Below, in pieces: positions 1-6,500 of a stretch of 8,610 nucleotides of DNA. The stretch comes from Terriglobales bacterium (GTDB taxonomy: Bacteria; Acidobacteriota; Terriglobia; Terriglobales; Gp1-AA117). Below the pieces are notes generated by a model. It worked only from the letters and a program-made list of their open reading frames with translations. It did not search any database and was not told the DNA's origin. Numbering within the stretch: the first letter of the stretch is position 1; every line of letters begins with the position of its first letter. The stretch lies in NCBI GenBank assembly GCA_030150795.1, contig JASLFF010000472.1, forward strand, positions 1 through 8,610. Reading direction: 5' to 3'. The translations under genes were made by a program, and so were the position numbers.

Positions 1-752
1 GGCTTTCCTTCATGAACCAGTCTTGGCAACAGCAGGGAAAGTTCATTGTTCCAATAGACCTCTTCAGCCTGCGCCAGATCGGCCAGATCGGCCAAAGTTT
101 GCCGGATTGCCGGGTTGAACTCTCGCTCAAGCAAAGGGAGCAGCGTATGCCGGACGCGGTTGCGGGTATGGCCAAGGTCCAGATTGGACGAATCTTCCCG
201 CCAGCATTGGCCCCTTGTCTTTAGATACGCTTCAACTTCGCGCCGAGTGGTGGCTAGCAAGGGCCGGACCAGATGTTTTGCCGCCTGGGCCGGTGCAATG
301 CCGGTCAGCCCACGTGTTCCAGCGCCCCGCAGAATTCGCATCAGAACGGTTTCCGCCTGATCATCCAGCGTGTGCGCCGTGGCGATCTTGTCCACTTTAT
401 TTTGTTTGATCAGCTCCGTGAACCATTCATGCCGCAACTCGCGAGCAGCCGTCTCTAGGCTGATCTTGCTCTCGCATGCGTGTTGCGGGACGTTTCCGGA
501 GCCAGAATAAAAATCCAGTTCAAGCTTCGCAGCCAGCTCTTCGACGAACGCCTGATCTGCATCCGCCTCAGCACCGCGGATTTGGTGATGAAAATGGGCC
601 GCCGAAAGCACGATGCCCAGCTCTTCACGCAGCTCAGCAAGCAGGCACAGCAGCGCCACTGAATCGGCGCCACCGGAACAGGCGGCCGCTACCCGCTCTC
701 CCGGACGGAGAAGTTGCTGTTCGCGGATGTATTTGAGGACTTTTTCCAGCAT
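1..752 (-). CDS. tilS: tRNA(Ile)-lysidine synthase TilS (C-terminal part beyond window edge)
   Basis: TilS is a cytoplasmic N-type ATP pyrophosphatase. It joins lysine to C34 of the CAU-anticodon tRNA-Ile, so that the tRNA reads AUA and is charged with isoleucine. I translated the minus strand by hand: about 250 residues are visible and the frame runs open off the left edge. The PP-loop SGGADS is at residues 26-31. The family block HTLDDQAETVL is at about 127-137, followed by RILRGAGTRGLTGI, and DSSN...RNRVRHTLLP lies near residue 200. Family members are usually longer than 400 residues, so the C-terminal substrate-binding part is missing only because the window ends. The ATG is the first possible start in frame, since a TAG stop lies three codons upstream. 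No Shine-Dalgarno is seen. The gene diverges from the H-box membrane protein across 48 bp. The identification is firm. Confidence 0.95.
   Translation of the reverse strand, partial: MLEKVLKYIREQQLLRPGERVAAACSGGADSVALLCLLAELREELGIVLSAAHFHHQIRGAEADADQAFVEELAAKLELDFYSGSGNVPQHACESKISLETAARELRHEWFTELIKQNKVDKIATAHTLDDQAETVLMRILRGAGTRGLTGIAPAQAAKHLVRPLLATTRREVEAYLKTRGQCWREDSSNLDLGHTRNRVRHTLLPLLEREFNPAIRQTLADLADLAQAEEVYWNNELSLLLPRLVHEGK
74..91. repeat. Tandem 9-bp duplication inside tilS
   Basis: CCAGATCGG occurs twice back to back. In tilS it encodes the repeated triplet in LADLADLA, in a predicted helix after the catalytic domain. The duplication keeps the frame, so it looks like a harmless slippage product. 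No function is implied. Confidence 0.6.
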
Positions 753-757
753 TGGCG

Positions 758-786
758 ACTAAACAAACACTTCGTACCATTGTGAA
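758..786 (-). promoter_or_regulatory. Candidate tilS promoter
   Basis: On the minus strand TTCACA (786-781, five of six to the sigma-70 -35 consensus) is followed after exactly 17 bp by TTTAGT (763-758, four of six to TATAAT). The tilS ATG begins only 5 bp after the -10-like hexamer, so the transcript would be leaderless or nearly so, which fits the lack of a Shine-Dalgarno. Chance matches of this quality are common, so this is tentative. Confidence 0.35.
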
Positions 787-791
787 ATAAT
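783..791 (+). promoter_or_regulatory. Candidate extended -10 for the H-box membrane protein gene
   Basis: TGA followed by AATAAT resembles an extended -10 element (TGn plus a hexamer, five of six to consensus) 9 bp before the ATG at 801. It overlaps the proposed -35 of the diverging tilS promoter, so the two genes may share a compact back-to-back promoter. No convincing -35 is seen. A weak GGTGG at 794-798 could instead help ribosome binding. Confidence 0.25.
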
Positions 792-800
792 TGGTGGCCT

Positions 801-1229
801 ATGTACAGGAAACCTGTCAGTCTCAAGCGCCGGGCCGTATACAGTTTTGGCTTGGGCTGCGGAATATTTCTCCTCGGCGTCACCCTCAGAGCGCTGCTGG
901 ACAGCCTGGGCGTGAGCGGCGTGCCTGCCGCAATCGATGACCTGCTGATCGGCATTCTTGCCGGAGTCCTGGTATTCGCCTATGAGCGCCACCAGCACAA
1001 GCTCATTCTTGAAAAGATGCGCGTAATTTCTGAGATGAACCACCACGTCCGCAATGCGCTCCAGCCGATCATGTATTCGCCATATTTGCAAGAACAGGCG
1101 GAGCAAGTCAGGACTATTCAGGAAGGAACCCGCCGCATTGAATGGGCGCTGCGAGAAGTGCTCCCCGGAGACGATGTGGCTGCGCCGGGCCCCAAACCGC
1201 CAGGCTCTGAATCGAAGTCCGCAGCTTAG
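801..1229 (+). CDS. Small membrane protein with a histidine-kinase-like H-box and no ATPase domain
   Basis: A 142-residue protein of unknown function. Two hydrophobic segments (about residues 13-33 and 43-61) follow a positively charged N-terminus (KRR at 9-11). A charged helix follows, holding the motif EMNHHVRNALQPI (residues 78-90). This resembles the phosphoacceptor H-box of HWE/HisKA_2-type histidine kinases, where the first His of an LNHRVKN-like motif is phosphorylated. His81 and Asn85 would be the equivalent positions. A second helix (about 97-120) could complete a dimerisation hairpin. The protein then ends in a Pro/Ser-rich tail without any N, G1 or G2 box of an ATPase domain. It could be a phosphotransfer partner of another kinase, a degenerate kinase, or a structural relic. 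The reading frame is well supported because a membrane-then-helix design is unlikely by chance. The biochemical role is inferred. Confidence 0.75.
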   Translation: MYRKPVSLKRRAVYSFGLGCGIFLLGVTLRALLDSLGVSGVPAAIDDLLIGILAGVLVFAYERHQHKLILEKMRVISEMNHHVRNALQPIMYSPYLQEQAEQVRTIQEGTRRIEWALREVLPGDDVAAPGPKPPGSESKSAA

Positions 1230-1270
1230 CAGTGGCGGCTGGTCCACTAAGGGCCGACTACAGGCAAAGT

Positions 1271-1279
1271 TGCTATACT
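1271..1279 (+). promoter_or_regulatory. Candidate extended -10 promoter of ispD
   Basis: TGC followed by TATACT matches an extended -10 element (hexamer five of six to TATAAT, with the upstream TG). The ispD ATG starts 11 bp after the hexamer, so a start point 6-8 bp downstream would leave a leader of only a few bases. No Shine-Dalgarno is present before the ATG. No good -35 is visible, as is usual for extended -10 promoters. Confidence 0.45.
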
Positions 1280-1290
1280 TTTTACCCCGT

Positions 1291-2013
1291 ATGAAGGTTA
1301 CCGTCATCATCCCCGCGGCCGGACTTGGCACCCGCATGGCGCCCGCCGGCAAAAAAGGCGTACCCTCCAAGCAGTTTTTTGAGATCAGCGGGACGCCCAT
1401 TGTGATCCACACACTGCGCGTCTTTGCGCGCAACCAGCAGATCAGCCAGATTGTGGTGGCGCTGCGCAAAAATGAGATGGAGCGCTTCACCCGCCAGTTG
1501 GAAAAAGAGAAGCTGGCAGAAAAAGTGAAAGTGGTGGAAGGCGGCGAACACCGGCAGGAATCCGTGGCCAACGCGCTGGCGCAGCTCAAGGCTGCCGCCG
1601 ATGACATTGTGCTGGTGCATGACGCTGTGCGGCCCTTTGTGGACGATGAAATTATTGCCAACGTGATTCATGAAGTGGAGAAGCACGGTGCCGCCATCGC
1701 CGGATTGCCCGCCGTCGATACCATTAAGCAGGTCGAGCGCGCGGCGGAAGGCGCAATTATTACTTCGACCATCCCGCGTGAACGAATCGTGCAGGCGCAG
1801 ACGCCGCAGGGATTTCGCTACGAACTGATCAAGCGCGCTTTTGACAGCGCCGCCGCTGACGGCTTTACCGGCACCGACGAAGCATCATTGGTAGAGCGCC
1901 TGGGAGAAAGCGTGTGGGTGGTGATGGGATCAGCAAGAAATATCAAGATCACCACGCCCGCGGACATGGAACTGGCGGAGTACCTGATGCGTTTTACCAC
2001 TGATTCACACTGA
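1291..2013 (+). CDS. ispD: 2-C-methyl-D-erythritol 4-phosphate cytidylyltransferase
   Basis: IspD transfers CMP from CTP to 2-C-methyl-D-erythritol 4-phosphate, the third step of the MEP isoprenoid pathway in the cytoplasm. The protein is 240 residues, close to the E. coli enzyme (236). The nucleotide-binding loop PAAGLGTRM (8-16) is followed by Lys27 in SKQFFEI. HDAVRP (110-115) gives Asp111 and Arg114, AQTPQGF is the conserved core strand, and GTDEASLVE and KITTP (Lys219) complete the site. The frame is open further upstream (to 1054), but that extension overlaps the preceding gene in another frame and has no family similarity, so I start at the ATG giving MKVTVIIPAAG. The last five residues (TTDSH) and the stop codon lie within the left arm of the inverted repeat bracketing the next gene, so the original C-terminus may have been replaced. 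Confidence 0.96.
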   Translation: MKVTVIIPAAGLGTRMAPAGKKGVPSKQFFEISGTPIVIHTLRVFARNQQISQIVVALRKNEMERFTRQLEKEKLAEKVKVVEGGEHRQESVANALAQLKAAADDIVLVHDAVRPFVDDEIIANVIHEVEKHGAAIAGLPAVDTIKQVERAAEGAIITSTIPRERIVQAQTPQGFRYELIKRAFDSAAADGFTGTDEASLVERLGESVWVVMGSARNIKITTPADMELAEYLMRFTTDSH

Positions 2014-2024
2014 TGACACTGATC
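1995..2024 (+). repeat. Left inverted-repeat arm with three CACTGAT units
   Basis: CACTGAT occurs at 1998-2004, 2008-2014 and 2017-2023, with start-to-start steps of 10 and 9 bp. The arm pairs with 2464-2493 in opposite orientation. It overlaps the ispD 3' end: its bases spell Thr-Thr-Asp-Ser-His and the TGA stop. Confidence 0.9.
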
Positions 2025-2028
2025 GAAA

Positions 2029-2454
2029 ATGGCAATTGACTCCAATTACAAACATTCTGAATTGACCGATATGGTCATTGGCGTCTTCTATGATGTCTAC
2101 AATGAATTGGGCTTCGGCTTTCTCGAATCCGTCTATCGCAATTCATTGCGTCTCGCGCTGTTGGAGAAGGGCTTGTCTGTTGAGCAAGAAGTTGCCGTAT
2201 CCGTATTTTTCCGCGGCCACAACGTTGGTGATTTCCGCGCCGATTTAGTGGTGAACGAAACCATCCTTCTGGAACTCAAGACTGCTGAGCAGATCGTTGC
2301 CGCTCATGAATCACAGGTATTGAATTATCTTCGATCAACTGCGCTAGAGCTTGGAATCATTCTCAATTTTGGTCCGAAGCCGCAGGTCCGTCGCTTGCTG
2401 TTGGACAATTCGCGAAAACATGCCAGAACCCATCGCGCGGGAGGATCTTTTTGA
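2029..2454 (+). CDS. GxxExxY family protein (PD-(D/E)XK nuclease-like)
   Basis: This 141-residue protein belongs to the GxxExxY family (TIGR04256; Pfam PDDEXK_3). The name motif is at Gly30, Glu33 and Tyr36, within ELGFGFLESVY. A nuclease-like core follows: Asp72 in DFRADLVV, Glu82-x-Lys84 in LLELKTAE, Glu94 and Gln96 in HESQVLNYL, and ILNFGPKP near the end. The usual catalytic pattern D...ExK is therefore intact, though no member's biochemical activity is established as far as I know. A C-terminal basic tail (NSRKHARTHRAGG) extends beyond the core. No Shine-Dalgarno precedes the ATG. The ispD stop lies 15 nt upstream, so translation may depend on reinitiation or on a short leader. By eye the gene is more AT-rich than its neighbours, consistent with acquisition. 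It is enclosed by the inverted repeats described separately. Confidence 0.92.
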   Translation: MAIDSNYKHSELTDMVIGVFYDVYNELGFGFLESVYRNSLRLALLEKGLSVEQEVAVSVFFRGHNVGDFRADLVVNETILLELKTAEQIVAAHESQVLNYLRSTALELGIILNFGPKPQVRRLLLDNSRKHARTHRAGGSF

Positions 2455-2463
2455 TGCTTTTCA

Positions 2464-2493
2464 GATCAGTGTTATCAGTGGAAATCAGTGGTA
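2464..2493 (-). repeat. Right inverted-repeat arm with three ATCAGTG units
   Basis: ATCAGTG, the complement of CACTGAT, occurs at 2465-2471, 2474-2480 and 2484-2490, with steps of 9 and 10 bp that mirror the left arm. The arm ends 7 bp before the ispF ATG and so occupies the ispF ribosome-binding region. The only internal mismatches to the left arm (three) lie in spacers. Confidence 0.9.
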
Positions 2494-2500
2494 GAAATTT

Positions 2501-2968
2501 ATGAGAATCGGTTATGGATGGGACTCTCACGAATTTCAAACCGGCGTCCCTCTAAAGATTGGCGGCGTGGAACTGCCTCACAACAAAGGTCTCGCTGGAC
2601 ACTCTGACGGAGACGTTCTTCTCCACGCCATTACTGACGCGCTGCTGGGAGCGGTAGCGGCGGGCGATATCGGCAGCTACTTTCCGCCGACCGATCCCAA
2701 GTGGAAAGGCGCTGACTCGGTCATCTTTCTTGAAGAAGCGCTGAAGCAGGTGCGCCTTGCCGGATACAAAGTGAGCAACGTCGATTCCACGCTCATTCTG
2801 GCCGAGCCCAAGATCGTTCCTCATGCCAAGAAAATTCAGGCCCGCGTGGCTGAATTGCTAGGCGTGAAGCCCGACCAGGTCGGGATTAAGGCAAAGACTC
2901 CGGAAGGCATGGGCACGGACAATGCGGCGATCGCCCATGTGGCGGTGCTGCTGGAAAAAGCGAAATGA
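2501..2968 (+). CDS. ispF: 2-C-methyl-D-erythritol 2,4-cyclodiphosphate synthase
   Basis: IspF cyclises CDP-ME 2-phosphate to MEcPP with release of CMP, the fifth step of the MEP pathway. It works as a metal-dependent homotrimer in the cytoplasm. The protein is 155 residues, the normal single-domain length. The metal ligands are present as Asp8 and His10 (GWDSHEF) and His42 (LLHAITDALLGA). HSDGD is at 34-38, GDIGSYFPPTDP at about 55-66, and the nucleotide-site segment KAKTPEGMGTD at 130-140, with Thr133 and Glu135. The ATG is preceded only by a poor GGTAG-like sequence, part of which belongs to the inverted-repeat arm. The gene is in line with ispD and was probably cotranscribed with it before the GxxExxY cassette came between them. 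Its stop overlaps the next start as ATGA. Confidence 0.97.
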   Translation: MRIGYGWDSHEFQTGVPLKIGGVELPHNKGLAGHSDGDVLLHAITDALLGAVAAGDIGSYFPPTDPKWKGADSVIFLEEALKQVRLAGYKVSNVDSTLILAEPKIVPHAKKIQARVAELLGVKPDQVGIKAKTPEGMGTDNAAIAHVAVLLEKAK

Positions 2969-3462
2969 AACCGATTGCTACTGTGGGGTTCCTGCTGTGC
3001 CTAATGCACTCTTTGTACGCTCAGAAGGCCATAGGCCGCCCCAGATTCAGTGACTATCCTGTCCGCCAGATTTATCATGGCAAGCCAGCCGCTCCGATCC
3101 TAAACAAGGATCAACGTTGGTATAGGACTGTAATTCGCGAAGGAGCAAAGTCCAAAGTTGAATTCGCTGGTCACTACACCGTCCCGGTTTTCGGTTGCGG
3201 GGCCGGATGCGCTGGTTTCTATATCGTAGATTCAATCAGTGGGAAAGTGTATGACGGGTTTACAGTGGCCGAGTCGGATGCCTGGATAATCAGACCGGGC
3301 AATGAAAATACCCGGCGAATGGAATTTCATCCAAACAGCCGATTGTTTCGCGTCACAGGCTGTCCCGGTGAGACGAATTGCGGTTTCTACGATTACGAGA
3401 TGGTAGAGGGAGCAGGTCTTAAGCTTATCCGCAAGAAACTATTCCCAAGAGAGTTCCAGTAA
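2965..3462 (+). CDS. Secreted four-cysteine protein of unknown function
   Basis: I cannot name a function for this 165-residue protein. The N-terminus has a signal peptide: Lys2, a hydrophobic core, and a probable cleavage after Ala19 (SLYA/Q), so the mature part should be periplasmic or exported. The central block FAGHYTVPVFGCGAGC (67-82), followed by IVDSISGKVYDG, resembles a recurring type of small exported bacterial proteins with a FAGHY...GCG..C signature. The last part holds HPNSRLFRVTGC (122-133) and NCGFYDY (138-144). Four cysteines in the mature part, Cys78, Cys82, Cys133 and Cys139, could form two disulfides. The start overlaps the ispF stop by 4 nt (ATGA), which suggests translational coupling although the roles look unrelated. 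By eye the base composition is less GC-rich than that of ispF. Confidence 0.85.
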   Translation: MKPIATVGFLLCLMHSLYAQKAIGRPRFSDYPVRQIYHGKPAAPILNKDQRWYRTVIREGAKSKVEFAGHYTVPVFGCGAGCAGFYIVDSISGKVYDGFTVAESDAWIIRPGNENTRRMEFHPNSRLFRVTGCPGETNCGFYDYEMVEGAGLKLIRKKLFPREFQ

Positions 3463-3555
3463 CCGCTTTTCCAGTTCTCTTGTTTCCGGCCCAGCTCTGC
3501 TGCTAACCTAAGCTGCCTCGTCGAGTCAAAATCATTTCACTTCCGGTTGGTGCCT

Positions 3556-6500
3556 ATGAAGAATTCCCTTGTCCGTCTTTTCCTGATCGTTGCTCTTTTC
3601 AGTTGCGTTGTCAGCGCGCACGCCTCGGGCCCGTTGCTCATGCAGAAGCCCACGCTTTCTAAAACGCACATTGCGTTTTCCTATGCGGGTGACCTGTGGC
3701 TGGTGGCCCGTGAAGGCGGCGAAGCACGGTTGCTGACCAGCGGCGAAGGCACCAAGACCGATCCGGTTTTCTCACCGGACGGCAGCATGATTGCTTTCTC
3801 CGGCGACTATGACGGCAACGTGGACGTTTATGTAATGCCGAGCGAAGGCGGCGTTCCGCGGCGGCTCACGCACCATCCTGCGGTGGATGAGGTTGTCGGG
3901 TGGTCGCCCGATGGCAAGTCCGTTCTGTTCCGCTCCACGCGCAACAGCTATTCACGCTTCAACCGGCTGTTTACGGTTTCGCTTGAAGGCGGATTGCCGC
4001 GTGAACTGCCGCTGCCAACGGCGGAATTCGGAGCGTTCTCACCTGACGGGAAGCACATCGCTTATGTTCCAGTGGACAACACCCGCAGGCTTTCTGCCAT
4101 TGGATGGAAGCGCTACCGTGGCGGCAAGGCGTCTCGCGTGTGGGTCGCAAACTTGTCTGACCTCAACCTCGACCAAGTGCCGCGCGAAACTTCCAATGAC
4201 GGCAATCCGATGTGGGTCGGCGGCAAGGTTTATTTTCTTTCCGATCGTAATGGTCCGTTCACGCTATTCTCTTACGATCCCAAAGACAAGAAAGTTGAGC
4301 AAGCGCTGGCCAGCAACGGCTCTGACATCAAGTCGGCCTCGGCAGGACCCGGAGCGATTGTCTATGAGCAGTTTGGCTCGCTGAATCTTTTTGATCCCGC
4401 GACGGGCAAGTCCAAAGCAGTAGCCGTGACTGTGCCGGCCGACCTGCCAAACGTCCGCCCGCACTTTAAGAAAGTCGATAATGAAATAGCCTCGGCCACG
4501 CTCTCGCCCAGCGGCGCGCGCGCAGTCTTTGAAGCTCACGGAGAAGTGCTGACCGCGCCAGCGGAAAAGGGTGACATCCGCAACCTGACGAACACGCCGG
4601 GAGTGATGGAGCGCGACCCTTCGTGGTCACCTGACGGCAAATGGATAGCCTATTTCTCTGATGAGTCCGGCGAGTACCAGCTCTGCCTGAAAAACCCTGA
4701 TGGTATGGGAGAGGCCAGAAAGATTGCGTTGGGAACCCCATCGTCTTTTTACTATGAACCCATCTGGTCGCCGGACAGCAAGAAAATTGTTTTCAGTGAT
4801 AAACGGCTCAACATCTGGTATCTCGATCTGGCCAAGGGCACTCCGGTAAAAATTGACACCGATACTTACGATGCGCCGCAGCGTACGCTTGATCCTGTGT
4901 GGTCGCCAGACAGCCGCTGGGTTGCTTACTCCAAAACTCTCACCAGCCACATGCACGCCATCTTTGCTTATTCGCTCGAACAGGCAAAGAGCTTGCAACT
5001 GACAGACGGCCTGAGCGATGCGCGTTTTCCCGCTTTTGACCAGAAAGGGCAGTATCTTTATTTCACGGCCAGCACAGACGTAGGCCCAACAACCGGCTGG
5101 CTCGATCTTTCCAGCATCAACCGTCCAATAACGCGCAGTGCTTATCTAATGGTGCTGCGCAAAGACCAGCCTTCACCGCTTGCGCCTGAAAGTGACGAAG
5201 AAAAATCCGCCGCTGCAGACGATTCCAAGCCGGATGCCGATAAATCTCCCAAGGCTGAAGACAAACCGGATCAAGAGCCCGGCAGCGCAGAAGAAAAAGC
5301 CAAAGCGCAGGACGCGCGCGCCGCACGGTCAGTGAAGAATGAAGGCGTGGTAGTGCGGATTGATGCGGAAAATATCAGTCAGCGTATTGTGGCCATGCCC
5401 ATTCCATCGCGAGATTACAGCAAGTTGGTGGCAGGCAAAGCCGGAACGATCTTTTTGATTGAAGATTCGCCGCGTCCCGGTTCCGACCAGCTGAATACCT
5501 TGTGGCGTTTTGATCTCACCTCGCGCAAGCCGGAAAAGCTGATGGAAGGCGCGAATGACTTTAGCGTCTCGTTCGATGGCAAAAAGATGCTTTACAGCAA
5601 AGGTCGACGCGAGAATAGGAAGTGGTTCATCAGCTCGGCCACAGCTCCGGCGCGTGGTGAAGGCGGCCCCGCAGCAACCAAGCCGGAAACACCAATGGCT
5701 TTAACGAAAATGGAAGTGCGCGTCGATCCCAGAGCGGAGTGGAAGCAGGAATACAACGAAGTTTGGCGGATTGAGCGCGACTTCTTCTACGATCCCAATC
5801 TGCACGGCCTGGATCTGGCCGCCACCAAAAAGCAATATGAGCCATATCTGGAGAATGTGGGCAGCCGCATTGACTTCAGCTATCTGCTGGCAGAGATGCT
5901 GGGCGAACTCACCGTGGGCCACATGTATATCCGCACGCCTCCGGAGCCGCCTGCAGAACAGGGCAAGGTGGGACTGCTGGGCGCAGAATACACGGTTGAA
6001 AATGGCCGCTACCGGTTCCAAAAAATCTATCAGGGCGAAAACTGGAACCCGCAACTGCGCGCGCCGTTGACGCAGCCGGGGGTCAACGTCCAGGAAGGCG
6101 AGTACCTGCTGGCGGTGAATGGCCGCGAACTGCGCGGGACAGACGAGATCTTTGAGCTGTTTGAAGGCACAGCAGACAAATCAACGGTGCTCAAGGTTGG
6201 TTCGGCGGCGGATGGCAAAGGCGCGCGCAATGTAACCGTTGTGCCGATTGAAACTGAAGCCGCGCTGCGCAACCGCGCGTGGATTGAAGGCAATCTGCAC
6301 AAAGTCGACAAGCTGAGCGGCGGACGGCTGGCATACGTCTATCTGCCAGACACCGGCTTTGGCGGCTACACATCATTTAATCGCTACTTCTTTGCCCAGG
6401 TCGGGCGTGAAGGTGCGGTGATCGATGAACGCTTTAACGGCGGTGGATCGGCGGCGGACTATGTGATCGATTATCTGCGCCGGCCGCTGCAGAACTACTG

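Larger units (their letters stand above)
1995..2493 (+). mobile_element. Putative GxxExxY cassette bounded by 30-bp inverted repeats
   Basis: The segment holds one gene (2029-2454) and is bounded by inverted repeats at 1995-2024 and 2464-2493 that match at 27 of 30 positions without gaps. There is almost no other DNA: 4 bp separate the left arm from the ATG, and 9 bp separate the stop codon from the right arm. The cassette sits between ispD and ispF, two genes often adjacent or fused in other bacteria, which is what an insertion would look like. No transposase, integrase or clear target-site duplication is visible, and no second copy occurs in the window. The mobile interpretation is an inference from the structure and from the known spread of GxxExxY genes in many paralogous copies. 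Confidence 0.6.

Noticed and set aside
1231..1248. Hairpin AGTGG/CCACT after the H-box gene as a terminator
   Set aside because: The stem is only 5 bp and no T-run follows.
1054..1290. In-frame upstream extension of ispD (79 extra codons)
   Set aside because: It overlaps the 801-1229 gene in another frame, has no family similarity, and the IspD N-terminus begins canonically at 1291.
759..1661. 300-codon open frame on the minus strand
   Set aside because: It lies antisense to the H-box protein gene and ispD, is rich in Ser, Arg and Cys with no recognisable motif, and is a shadow of GC-rich coding DNA.
1998..2490. CACTGAT repeats as a CRISPR array
   Set aside because: The units are 7 bp with 2-3 bp gaps, in two opposed clusters separated by a gene; there are no spacer-sized unique segments and no cas genes.
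1995..2493. Inverted repeats as a transcription terminator
   Set aside because: The arms are about 440 bp apart and neither contains its own hairpin or is followed by a T-run.
3547..3555. TTG/GTG alternative starts for the tricorn homologue
   Set aside because: They add only three residues before Met-Lys-Asn, which already gives a good signal-peptide N-region; ATG is the simpler choice.
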